64,000 nucleotides of DNA from NCBI GenBank assembly GCA_020746105.1, contig CM036618.1, forward strand, positions 123,305,280 through 123,369,279, given 5' to 3'. The first letter of the stretch is position 1, and the number at the start of each line of letters is the position of its first letter. Below the pieces are notes generated by a model. The model was not told where the DNA came from, ran no database searches, and worked only from the letters and a program-made list of their open reading frames with translations. Both the position numbers and the translations under genes were made by a program. This document shows, one piece after another, positions 13,615 through 24,444 of this stretch. This DNA is from Trogon surrucura (Eukaryota > Chordata > Aves > Trogoniformes > Trogonidae).

Positions 13615-14804
13615 GTATGTAAGTGTCGTTTAAACATATACATCTACAAACCATTCCCTCCTGAATGCTTGGGAAGTTTACTGTCTAAATATTACTTTTT
13701 CTTAGTCTTTCCCCACTCTGTCTAGCTCTGATTATTCTCAGCCTCAGCACAGAAGGTGGCTGCAGCTCTCAATACCGTGCAGCACGCCATCAGCACCGTC
13801 CTTGCAGAAGTCTTAAAAATGCAGATATTGCTCGGAGCAGAGCAGTTGAAAAGCTGTGTCGTGAAACAGGCAGGTGGAAGCCTCAGCAAGAAGCCCAACC
13901 ATTGCATGCACAGCTCCATTAAAGTACCTTTCAGTTCAGAAAGGAGAGAAATGCCTTAGGCAGCCCATTCTCAAAATAGCTCTTGCAGACACAAAGCCAA
14001 TATAAACATTAGAAGGTCTTAAAGTGCATTTGTTCGAATCATGGGTTTGAACTGACTCTTCACCACTGACAGACAGTGCATATATCTCACTAGCAGCTCT
14101 CCAGAGAGTTCTCAGCTGTTTCCATGGAGAGACAGAAACTGTTCTTCAAAGAGGTTTCTGTAACATGGCTGTTTCTCAAAGTTAACAGGTCAAAAGCAAA
14201 GTTCCAGAAACCTAACCAATAAAATGCTATGACAGCCCTGCCCATCATGTGTTGACAGAATTCTTCTGAAGTTATTAGTGTTATTTATTTGTTTTTACAA
14301 CAGCAGCACTGATTGATTTTTATTAGAAGCTACATCTGTGGTTGGGTTCCATTGTTACAATCAATGGAGGGGCATGTCATAACAGGCAGATCCTCTCTGA
14401 AATATTAATGCTTTATTCTGAGCAGCAAGACTGTGTATGGGAGGTAAGAAAGAATCTTCTTCTTCCTACTCCACAACTGGAAAAATAGTGGCACGCAAAA
14501 GTTCACAAGTTATGCAAGGCCAAGGCCACCCACAGTCCAGAAACTGTAAGCTGGGGGTTGTAAATCTATCAGCTTTAATGAGGTGTCTGGCTAGAGAGAG
14601 CCCATATGAGTCCAGTTTAAAAATTATACAGGAAAAGCACTGCATATGTACGACAGGCAGCATCTTGTGTGCGTGGTCCATACTGCTGAAGACAAATCTT
14701 CAGGTACTCGGAGTGCAGATATGTGTACACCTGCGTTGGTCTAGATTGAAGCAGAAATGTGAAAGATTTCAAAAGAGAGAACAAAGTTTGCTGAAAAGGC
14801 AAAC
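13615..14804. other. Non-coding sequence with one weak 18-nt exon-like match
   Basis: No repeat or gene recognised. At 14426-14443 an 18-nt stretch lies between TTCTGAGCAG and GTAAGAAA and reads QDCVWE in phase 0, but the pyrimidine tract is poor. Confidence 0.3.
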
Positions 14805-14840
14805 CATACCCTTCCAAAACTACATACCCTTCCAAAACTA
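14805..14840. repeat. Perfect 2 x 18-bp tandem duplication
   Basis: The 18-mer CATACCCTTCCAAAACTA occurs twice in immediate succession (14805-14822 and 14823-14840) with no mismatch, indicating a recent slippage duplication that is probably polymorphic. Confidence 0.95.
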
Positions 14841-17540
14841 GTTCTGGAAGCAGCTATAACCATTTTACTGTCATGAGTTGCATTTCTGACATGTCTTTGC
14901 ACCACTGCATGAACATAGGCTGCTTTTTGTGGACATAACAGGTCTTAATAATGTAAATCAGCACAGAGTTCTTTGCCCACTGAATTAGGTGTCTCCTCTC
15001 CCACCTGCAGCAGTGCAGGTGCTCACAGTTAGGCTGGATGATGTTTCCTGACTTTCACCAGGAGGTCAAATACAAAGCGCAATCAGAGGGAAAATAGTTT
15101 AGCATATGGTGATAGAAGGGGCAAAAAAAGGAGTGGAAATTGAAATTATTTCCATTCTAAAGTGCAGAACTTTAAAAAAGTCATTTGTGAACTCCTAACA
15201 TTTCCTGTCCTCCCTTATTCCGTATTAAGATAGGATGTTTCAAATGGAACTAAGCTGATGGAAGGTCGGTTGTGCAGAGTGAAAATCCTAAATGTTTTCC
15301 TTTTTTGAGTTTGGGAAGATGCTATCCACAGGTAGCATTTGTGTTGCTATGAGCCCTGAAAGGACTAGGTTTCAAAAGTCACACAGATAATCACTGGCAT
15401 TGTCCTGCTTTAGTCACTGAGTACGTAGCTAGAGAAAAGCAGCACACAGAATAGGAGTAAGTTTGTTCTCACCCAGAAAGAGAATAGAATGCTATAGAGA
15501 TCTGTGTAACTGAAGATAAAGGAAGTCTAATTTCTTCTGTCACCTTTCATCATTCTCCGTTTCTTTAATGGCAGCCTAGACTGAAGATGTTAGAGCAAAG
15601 ACACTATCACATATTTCCCAACAACAATTCACATTGCAGGGAAAGGAAGCTACTCCTTTAATTAAGTGGCTAATTTAAAACAGGCTACTTCAAGCCAGTA
15701 CCATGTAACTGGAAACACTCATCACTGTCTAATTTCCTTTAAATCCTCATGTTTCTTGATTCTTTGCTTCTGTTTCTTTGCTACTCTTAAATAAGGAAAC
15801 TCTTTCAATTTCAGGTAAAGAGAATCCTGAAAATAACTCTGATTCTTATGAATTGGAAGGCTGCCTAAAGCATACCCAAATAGACTCTTTTTTTTCCCCC
15901 CTCTCCTTATTTCAGCTATGTTAGTAAAATATGAAAATAAAACCCCTGTAGCCACTGTTAGGAGGTGGGAGGTGCTTGCACCTATTAAGCTGTGGCAGCC
16001 CTGCTCAGTTGGTCACACCTGCATGAGGTTTTTTAACAAGGAAGGAGCTGAGCTTATAGGTAAAGGCTGGTTTGCAAGTAGTGTGTCTGTGCTGCTTCTG
16101 TAGAGGGCTAGCGATGGAGAAAAGGCTGCATTGGAAATACGTTACTCTGTAAGAGTGAGCCGTAGTACTCCTGAGCTTGAGCTCTTTTTACGGGGTGAAG
16201 AATACTGCCCGGATGAGAGCTGTTGCTGTGAAGGTGCCTCCTGAGGGAGAGGAATAAGTGTGGGGAAGAAGTGAGGAATAGAACTCAGCTACTCTGCACA
16301 GGATTTCCTGAGATATCGGAACTTTTTTCCCTTGGAAAAGGAGAGACTACTGAGAGCACTGCTGAAAGCCAGGAGTAAGAATGAAGGACTTGGCAATGAG
16401 GTTACAGCCCTGGTTCATCCAGTGAGCCTCTGGGGGCAGAGTAGTGAGGCCAGGCAAGATGCCTGCATTGCCTGGAGCAGCAGCCAAGAGTGGAAATGGA
16501 CCCTCCTTCAAAGGTCTGGGGACTCGATTATGTCATTTGCTGATAGGTGTCTGCAAACAGCCAGCGAATGAGATCTGCTTTAGGCAGAGGCAGCTTGTGG
16601 AAGCGATGCTGCGTTAGTAGGTGCTTCAGAACGGTAAGTGTGTCCTATGCAATCTATGCTGGGTCTTAAAATGCGAATGTCTGAAAGTCTTGTTTGGGAT
16701 ACTGCAGGCTATGGATGATAGATGCCTTGGATGGTGTTATTTTATGTACGTGCATACAAGCTATAGGCCAACCTGCTCCAGGGCTGTGGTGAACCTCCCA
16801 ACTTGCTGTGCATGGCTGTGTGTGCCCGCTGTCTGTAGCTCACCGATGATTTCTCTCTAAAATTGATGAGGGGAAAAAAAAAAAAAGATAGGGCTGACCC
16901 TTGTGATGTGGTCTGATATTTGAGCCTTTTGTTAAACTTGCTCAGGTAATATCTGTGAAGTTAAAGCTTTTGCCAGAACAAGTATGGGGAGGATGATGTA
17001 AATCCTGGGGTACTGCAGGTTCAGGGAAAGGATGACATCTCTTGGATGTGCATATTTTTTAAGTAAATTCACCATGATCTGCAGGCACTTATTGGGCCAG
17101 ATGAGACTACCAGTGGCTTATGTCTGACCTTTAGTTCTTTTGCACTTTGAAGAACTAAGACATATGCTGTTGTTGTTGTTGTTGACTGGAAGGAATAGCT
17201 AGAAATCCTTTGTTCTAGGATGTAAAATTTCATTTTTGCGTTAAGAAAACTAGCTAAGATACACTTGACTCCTGGAGGGTTAATCATGGTTTGTCATCAT
17301 CATGTGCAGAGTGATGGCCAATGGGTTGCTATTCCCCAGTAAAGTTGGAAACTTGCATAAAGCTCTTATGCAGCTTTCCAACTGCTTGTGCCTGAACTAT
17401 TTATGGGGAAGTGCTTTGTGCAGGTGCTTTGGTTTTTGCTAGAAAATCACCATGAAACACCACTTTGCTGATATAAGGGGGCTTTTCATTGCCCAGATCA
17501 GCTATAGATCCAGACTGTGTTGGGCTGGTATGTGTCACGT
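14841..17540. other. Non-coding sequence; GC-richer patch near 16.1-16.7 kb
   Basis: No gene recognised. A GC-richer patch at about 16100-16650 carries an isolated good donor (ACG followed by GTAAGTG at 16634) but no convincing acceptor. A-tract near 16866-16880. Confidence 0.45.
17165..17184. repeat. (TGT)n trinucleotide microsatellite
   Basis: Five to six GTT/TGT units in a row directly after CATATGC. Short, but long enough to vary between individuals. Confidence 0.85.
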
Positions 17541-17640
17541 TTGCAGGAGACTGCTCAGTGTGATGTGCCTGCTCACCACAGGGGATTTGGACTAGATGGC
17601 CTTTAAAGGTCACTTTCAACCTAACACACTCTATGGTCTA
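17541..17640 (+). mobile_element. CR1 LINE 3'-end fragment, plus strand
   Basis: Contains the diagnostic avian CR1 3'-end phrase GGACTAGATGGCCTTTAAAG, then a form of GGTCCCTTCCAACC and a decayed terminal TCTATGGTCT where intact copies carry ATTCTATG repeats. Severely 5'-truncated, as nearly all avian CR1 copies are, and clearly diverged, so an old insertion. Confidence 0.82.
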
Positions 17641-18085
17641 GGAGTCTATTTCAAGCTATATTGTGGCTACTGCCTGCTTCTTGCTGTGTCCCCTCCAGAG
17701 CAGTGGCAGTCTATCCCAAGACCTGCAATCAATTAGTAAGTTCTCATTCTTTGTCCTGAGAGCACTCTGGAAATGTGTATACACATACTGGCTCATTTTG
17801 ACTTTTCTAACCAGTGGTTTGGCTCAAGTGATGAAGGATGTGGTAGGAACCTGTCTTTTTCCTCCCTTCATGTCAGCTCTAGAAGCTGAGTGAGGCCTCT
17901 GCAAAGAATTTCTTCACCATATATAGTTTTTGGAGTCTGAGCAGAACAGCAATAAGAAGCAGAAATAGTGGGGTGTAGTAAATATTATGTGTGTGCTGTA
18001 ATGGAGCAATAATGATGTTTGACAGTTGCAACTTAGATTGAATGATTTTTCTAACCTAGTGACTTTAAATTTTGTGGTATTTCTG

Positions 18086-18215
18086 TCCTTGGAATGTTGA
18101 AGACTCAGGTAGACAAGTCTCTGAGCAACCTGGTCTGTTACACCTGCTCTGAACTGGAGGCTGGAGTAGATGACTTCCAGAGGTTCCTTCCTACTTAAAT
18201 TGTTTGAGGATTTTA
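18086..18215 (+). mobile_element. CR1 LINE 3'-end fragment, plus strand
   Basis: Follows the CR1 3' region almost throughout: TCCTTGGA, GACAAGTCTCTGAGCAACCT, GGTCT, GGAGTAGATGACTTCCAGAG, then a version of GTCCCTTCCAACC and a degraded terminal repeat. 5'-truncated. Its divergence suggests an age similar to or older than the copy at 17541. Confidence 0.87.
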
Positions 18216-18525
18216 CTAAGAGTACCTTGGTAGCTTTTTGTGTGGTGTGTTATGTATGTTACACTATTTTGGCAGAGATTTTCTGATTCGTTTAAGTCAT
18301 TTACATTGAAATAATCCTTGGAAAGATTGATAAATATTATACCACACAACGCCATCTTACTGCGTGTGCTGCTTTTCCTATCAATGCTTGACTGAATTTA
18401 TGACTGCTTTAAATTTCTAGCTATGTGGATAGTTAGAAGAAATTAGAGAGTTGCAACTATATATTCACACCTGACACTTGGTTTTCTTAGTATTGTGTCC
18501 AATGTGTGGTGCTTAAAAGGAGATT

Positions 18526-18556
18526 CATGTTTGCGGGTTCTAATTCTGTGATTCTG
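18526..18556 (+). mobile_element. Possible CR1 terminal-repeat remnant
   Basis: ATTCTGTGATTCTGTTA resembles the tandem 8-bp terminal repeat (ATTCTGTG)n that ends CR1 elements. No body sequence is recognisable upstream, so this may be coincidence. Confidence 0.3.
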
Positions 18557-18929
18557 TTATCTATTAGCTTTCCAATTCATAATGAAACCTCTTCCTAACG
18601 TGGACTAAGACTCCTTGGGGGGACCCAAATACAATTCATGATTGCTTCTAATTTTTTCCTTATTGCTACTGTGATTTATAAGATCTTCTGTGCGCATGAG
18701 AACTGGACCTTAGGATGCTTTCTTTTTAAAATAGGAGCCCAAAGTACTTATTCAATGTTAACTGCTTTCAAGCTGGTGAAATGTCTCTGATTTTTATTGG
18801 CAGAGAATTTGGCCTGTTCTGCAGTGTTTGAGGGTTGACAGATTGAAGGTCCAAGCTCTGCCAGTTGGCTAGGAGGGAACACCAAGCCTTGGACATACAT
18901 AATCTTGTGGGAACAGTCTGCTTCTGGAA

Positions 18930-19095
18930 ATCAGGAAATATTTCCTTAAACTGCTGATTGCTGGGGGACTATACCACAAGAGGGATAATTCACTTGCTTT
19001 GTTTCTGTTCCTAAACAGCTGTTTCCTGGACAGGGCTGGAAACAGGGTACTGGACTAGAAAGACCTTTGATTTAACTCATTATGGTTGCTGTTAG
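18930..19095 (+). mobile_element. Ancient L3/CR1-like LINE 3' end, plus strand
   Basis: Matches the 3' region of old amniote CR1/L3 elements in order: a CTGATTGCTGGGGGACTA segment, a form of GGATCACTTG, a C/T-rich GTTCTGTTC segment, then GGGTACTGGACTAGA, GACCTTTGATTTAACTCA and TATGG. These correspond to the family's GGATACTGGGCTAGATGGAC and CTTTGGTCTGACCCAGTATGG phrases. Much more diverged than the avian CR1 copies. Confidence 0.75.
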
Positions 19096-21320
19096 TCCTC
19101 TGTAAAGGAATAGCTGGCTGGAGTGAAGCCTAATAATGGTTGGTAAAGGAGGACCCAGACAAATGACACAGCTGGGGATTAAGGAGGTTGCACTGATTAA
19201 GAGTGATGGAGGTGGTCATACTTGACTGTTGAAACGAAGCTTAATTGCTGTTGTTCAGCAAACGCTGCTGCTACTCAATGCATGTCGCTGGCTAAAATGT
19301 CCCTTGATTTTAAGGTCTTAATCATATTGCCCTGGCAATCAGCAAAAGAGCCGTATTACGCGAACCGCAAGATGTCAACAAGACACACCCGCAGTCCACA
19401 TTTGGCAGCTTTTTTTTAAAAAAAATGTGAAATAACAAGCTTCAAGAGAGCCAAACCAAACCTGAAATGAAGACAAGACCAGAAGGACCATCCAGATGGG
19501 TGTGACACTGTCTATTTGAAATAGACCTTTTTTTCAATAGGTCTCATGACACACTTGTCCCAAACTGGAATCCAAGTCATTAGGTTTATGGCAACAAATG
19601 ATTCAAAGCAGGTGACTCTTTCCCCTTCTGCATGTTCAGGTTTCTTTAGATTTCTGTTGTGAGATGAAGGAAGGAAGAAATCTGTGGCTGTCGAGCCTCC
19701 AACCTCCAATCCAAAATTCGTTACTGGTGACAGACAAGGTGTCGCGGGCATACTAAGTGCAAAATATACTGGTTAGGCTGGTGCATGCATTAATTCAGGA
19801 TTGTCTCAGACATGCTCGGGGCACCCAGGTCATTATTCTGAAGGACTTAATGGAGGCTTTGAAAGTATGAAAATCTCATTGTGTCTCAAAGTATAAGCAC
19901 TAAGATGACTGAGGAGCCCTCTGAAAATGTAGCTGATGTTACTGAACACTCTCGTTGCTTTTTCACATATTGTATGACTCTGAAGATGTAGAGGCAGTTA
20001 ACTCTTTGTAACCTCTCTTTTTGTGCACCATTATGTATGTAGAACTGTACACTTTAATTTAAACAATCTTGTTATTTTGAATATTTAAAGATGCTTCTAT
20101 GAAGTATTACAGAGTAGAAATCAATAGCTTAGCTGTTCTTTAACAAAACTTGTTGTTAGATGTTATAAATGGAGGTGCTCTTAAGTTTTTCATCTGTATT
20201 GAAGTATTAGCTAGGACAAAAATATCTGCATAACTTTTTTTTTAGTTCAGTCTGACTCTTGTAGTACTTTATCCAGCTTTCCAGATCTGCTGCGGTCAAT
20301 TAAGGTTCACAGCACTTGCTTACTTTGAGTGAAATTTTTGGAGTGTGTGGGTTTTTCCTCTCAAATATATATTGGCATCTTGGAAGCTACTACTGTGTGT
20401 TCCCCACCTTCAGTCATAGAGAACAGAGAGGGTAAGGAAAACTTTCCATCTGTTTATGACATGCAGTATTTTCAGCATGCACTAAAGGGATCTGATTCTG
20501 TTTAAGTTGGTTGACATTCAAGGATGGAAATGAAATTATAAAAATGATCCCTTATTATATTTATGTTAAAGGTACTCTCTTCTACAATAACTTAGGAAAG
20601 CATGGTAATGTTTTCTTTAATGCATAGTGAATTATTAATGATGGCTCATCTGAAAATCCTCTTCTATCTGAAGGAGTATAGAGGCTATTTAGTTTAAGCA
20701 CACACTCAGGATTAATATGTAAACAAGGCGCTTTAACTCTTTCAATGTATTGAAGACTTTAGGAAAAATTTGAGTCTTGTATTGGTAAAAAGAGCTTCTA
20801 AGATGTTTTTCTTCTGCAGAGGAAAATTTCAAATTTCTGCTTTGCAAAGTACTTCTCTGCAAAGTCTTGCCCAGTTTCACAATTATACTGTTGGATCTCA
20901 AGTTCTGTTTTACCATTTACCATTTCTTCCTAATTAAATAATTTTTGTGAAGTATAGAGTTACCTACAAGAGGTCCCCTAAAGAAGTGCTGGGAGTGTGT
21001 GTGGGGGCTACTTTTTTACCAAACTACTTCCTGAAGTATGGTTTTATGGGTTAAAAAAATCCATGGCTGAAGTGCCTGAGACTGTGTCATGGTCTAGGAT
21101 CGCTTGTTAGGTGTCATGTAAATAGTTTTAAATAGTGATTTGAGTGGAAAATCCTACGTGAAAGGATGCGATTTTTTTCTTTCACAGGCCAGAAAAAAGA
21201 CAAAACCTTTTAAATTTGTCCATTTTTCTACCTTGGAAAGGTGGAGGAATATCAAAGATTCTGAGAAGATTTAAAACAGAGATATCAACATTGTAATATT
21301 AAAAGTCTTTTTGCTGTCGC
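19096..21320. other. Non-coding sequence, nothing recognisable
   Basis: Unique AT-rich DNA. A T8A8 palindrome lies at 19410-19425. ORFs are all under 80 codons and unrecognised. No splice pair or repeat signature stood out. Confidence 0.5.
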
Positions 21321-21598
21321 AGAATCACAGAATGTTAGAGGTTGGAAGGGACCTCAAAGATCATCTAGTCCAACCCCCCCACCAGAGCAGGATCACCTAC
21401 AGCAGAGCGCACAGGAACGTGTCCAGGCGGGTTTTGAATGTCTCCAAAGAAGGAGATTCCACAAACTCCCTGGGCAGCCTGTTCCAGTGCTCGGTCACCC
21501 TCACAGTAAAAAAAGTTTTTCCTCATTTTTATGGAATCTCCTATGTTCCAGCTTCCATCCATTGCCCCTTGTCCTCGCAACACAGGTTACACTGAGCA
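21321..21598 (-). mobile_element. CR1 LINE 3'-end copy, minus strand
   Basis: Begins with AGAATCACAGAAT, the reverse complement of the CR1 terminal repeats, followed by GGTTGGAAGGGACCTCAAAG, ATCATCTAGTCCAACCCC, and further in CTGGGCAGCCTGTTCCAGTG and TCACCCTCACAG. The 3' end of the element is therefore at 21321 and the 5'-truncated end near 21598, where similarity stops after CCCCTTGTCCTCGCAACAC. Much better preserved than the CR1 copies at 17.5-19.1 kb, and very similar to the copy at 63752. It retains no reverse transcriptase; short ORFs across it are incidental. Confidence 0.95.
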
Positions 21599-23854
21599 TG
21601 TGTTTATAGGGTGACTTAGTTGCAATCCATTTGCCTAAAACTGTTCCCATTCATCATATAAAATGATGGCAGTGCAGTACTTCTAGTGGTGATCCTTCCT
21701 AGGTTTTCAGAGTCCAGTTACCTTTCAGGTATTGTATGATGTCCTTGGGCATAGAAATCAAGAGAACTCCCCTCAGTGGCAGCCAAGCTCCCTGTGTTTT
21801 GTAGATGAAGGCTTGATCAGTAGTAGAAGTGGTGAGGTGTGAGAGCAAATCTAAATTGAAAGCCATCCTGGCTGTCTCAGAAAAGACTCACAAGATCTCA
21901 GTGGCCTATAGCAGGTCACTAAATGGTCTGTAATGGGATAAACCAACAGTGATGACTTTATGTGACTGGCAAAACTTTAGGAAAGCTGAAAGAAATGACC
22001 TTTTCATAGTGGAAAGAGTGGCATGGGTTTTTTTTTTGCATTCATTGCCTTTGGTGGATGAGTATGTATTTCCTTAGGAAGATACTCTGTACTTGCAGAC
22101 GAGCACGTTTGCCAAGTACTGCTCCAATTAGAATAGTAAATATTTGTTTTTGATTGAAAGCACAGTAAATATTTGTGTATAACCCATATGAACTGCTAGA
22201 GGCATTTTACAGCTACAGCTGAGCAGACACTGCACTGGCCTTTCCAGAAAGTTTTCCTCCTTTTCTGAGAATTAAGTCATGTAGCTTTGTGGACTAGAAC
22301 CAGAAATAGCTGCTGTGTGCTTCACTGTCCAGAGGACTGGAGATAGGAGTAATGTAAAAGCACTTGAATAAAGGTGACCCTCAAATATCCAAACTTGCTT
22401 GAACTTTAATATTGAGAGGAGAAGTCCTGATCCAAGTCTCTGCACCCCAGGCCCGTCTCTAATTGTAAAGTCAGTTTGTACAGTACAGCTTTAAAATGTT
22501 AAGGTGGTGGGTTTTTTTCATGGGGAAGGAAAGCAGTAGAACAGAAGCATGGTTATTTGTGATGCCCTGAGAAAAGAGTGGTTGCTTCTTGTTCCTTAGT
22601 TTACTCTGGGAATCGTGGTTCTTTCACTGTATTTCTGGTTGTCTGCTTGCTTCCCGGACATGTCTGTTATCTTCTGGGATCTAAAAGGGCTATTTCCTTT
22701 CTACATTTAGAAATCATCTCGCTGGTACTCAGAAATAAGTCTGATCTCACTTACTGTAGCAGCAGTTATATAGATGCATCAGTGTTTAGCTGTATCTATA
22801 TGTGGTTCAGCTTTGTTCTGAATTCCTTGTGGTATCTTCACAGTGACATGAATAATATAGTCAAAAAGCCTTCTTGGTGTTCCTGTTTCAATAGAAGCAC
22901 AGTGCTCTACCCAGGGTCAGTAAACTGGTGTGAAAATTGGGTGCAAGTCAAGCTGTAAGTGATTTCTCTCTCTGCTGTTGTTAATACACTGAGGCAGAGC
23001 TTATACAATAAGGTGAGTCTGCTATAGTGTGGGTTCAACAGCTATAATGCAGAAAATGCGCTCACTGCTGCCAGTAGGCCTTGCAGAGATGTGAAAGGAT
23101 GGTTTCTCCTCCTATTTGGGGAGTCTAAAAACTAGAGACAAGTCTAGAGGAGCAGAAGAAACTGGGAGTGTTGTTCTGCAAGAACAGTGATTGTACTTGA
23201 CAATGAGAACATGCATGTTAACACTGATGTGGCAGTTTGCTTGTCAGTATCTGTGTGCAAGCCTTCTGGCTGAGGAGGAACTGTTCCACATGCTTGCTTT
23301 ATTTCATGCTTGTTCATCGGGGTAGTTTATTCTTTTGCTTAAAGCACTTCATGCAGATGGTTGTCTTCTCAGAACTTACTTATGGAGGACTTACTGATTT
23401 GGCACAATCTAGAAGTTTTAGTAATAGGTTCTTAAAATGTCTAAGCATAGGTGAGGGTAGAGCTGTAGCTAGCTCATAAGTAGGCAGTGTATAGAGATCT
23501 ATATGTTCCATATGAGCAATACCCAGATTTGCAGCCTGCCAGCGGTAGGACGTGGGGTTTTTTGCAGTTGTGTTAGCATGGGCACAGGAAAGTGGCACCA
23601 ATTATTTGGCTCTTCATGAATATACGTACATCAAGTATTTGCAGAGGCAGCCATCTCCATAGCATAGCTGCCTTGAAAAGTTTTATTCCACGACTGTGGA
23701 CTTGGAGTTTAACAATGCACGATTAGCGACACTTGTTCGTTTTGGGTCACTTGCTGAATATGAGCACTTAAGTTTGGCATTTGGAAAAAACCTCCTTGGC
23801 CAAAAGTATGGAGATGCATCTCCATCACTAATTTAGTAACTGGGGAATGGTTAT
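21599..23854. other. Non-coding sequence containing one candidate microexon
   Basis: Unique sequence with no recognised gene. The 126-codon ORF at 22578-22958 is Ser/Cys/Leu/Val-rich with no identifiable domain and I consider it incidental. See the 15-nt exon candidate at 22998. Confidence 0.45.
22998..23012 (+). other. Candidate 15-nt microexon, moderate to weak
   Basis: A pyrimidine tract (TTTCTCTCTCTGCTGTTGTT) lies about 15 nt before a GGCAG acceptor. Fifteen nucleotides then precede AAG/GTGAGTC, a strong donor. The exon would be AGCTTATACAATAAG, reading SLYNK in phase 0, with length divisible by three. The UCUCUCU run resembles PTBP1 sites and a UGC lies in the tract, both seen around neuronal microexons. 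Against it: a competing GAG sits four bases before the acceptor and the spacer after the tract is purine-containing. Confidence 0.22.
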
Positions 23855-24439
23855 TGAATTGGATTGGGCTGAGATGGAGTTAATTTTCCCCACAGCAGCT
23901 CTCACAGTGGTGTGTTTGATTTAATTTTTTTTTTTGTAGTGGTAGCTAGCAGGGTGTTGATAGCACCCCAGTATTTTGACTATGACTGAGCAGCACTCAC
24001 ATAGCACAGAGGCTGTGATTTCCCAACATTCCTCCAACAGTGGGCTGGAGGTGGGCCATGTTTTGAGAGGGGACCAGCTGGCCCAAATTGATGGAAGGCA
24101 TATTCGTGACATCAGCTCAGATGTAAAAACAAGGAGGAAGAGGAAGGTGGTGGTGGGGCATCTGTGGGTTGCTTTTGTCCTCTGGAACAACTGCTACGTG
24201 TACTGGAGCCCTGCTTCTTGGGAAAGCAGCCGGACATTGCCCGCTGATGGGAAGTAGAGAATAATCTTTGTTTGACTTTGCTTCCGCATGCGGTCTTTGC
24301 TTTTGCTGTATGAAACTACTTTTATCTTAACCCATGGGCCTCTCATTATACCTTCCCTCTCCCCTGTCCATCTAAGAAGGGGGAGTGATAGAGCAGCTTT
24401 GGTGGACTCCTGGACTCCAATCAGTGCCAAACCACCACA
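23855..24439 (+). mobile_element. Solo LTR of an avian endogenous retrovirus, plus strand, old
   Basis: Recognised from the 5' phrase GGGCTGAGATGGAGTTAATT, then AGCCCTGCTTCTTGGGAAAG, CTGATGGGAAGTAGAGAATA, TTTTATCTTAACCCATG and the 3' terminus CCAAACCACCACA. These match the widespread bird LTR family that runs from TGT(A)CTGG to a terminal AACCACAACA. The copy starts with TG and ends with CA. It is flanked by GTTAT (23850-23854) and GTTAC (24440-24444), a 5-bp target-site duplication with one mismatch, which favours an ERVL-like integrase (family knowledge, inferred). No gag, pol or env flanks it, so it is a solo LTR left by recombination. The region where related LTRs carry a TATA-like CATATAAAG reads GTAAAAAC here, so its promoter is probably dead. 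Confidence 0.85.
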
Positions 24440-24444
24440 GTTAC

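Noticed and set aside
14031..14040. GTTCGAATC, the B-box of a tRNA promoter
   Set aside because: No A-box at the right distance and no cloverleaf can be drawn around it.
16621..16640. Donor ACG/GTAAGTG in a GC-richer patch
   Set aside because: No convincing acceptor within a reasonable exon length upstream.
17353..17375. Small hairpin TGCATAA..TTATGCA as a microRNA precursor
   Set aside because: The stem is far too short for a pre-miRNA.
21311..21595. ORFs of 94 and 72 codons across the CR1 copy
   Set aside because: They translate CR1 3' untranslated sequence and are not part of the LINE's protein.
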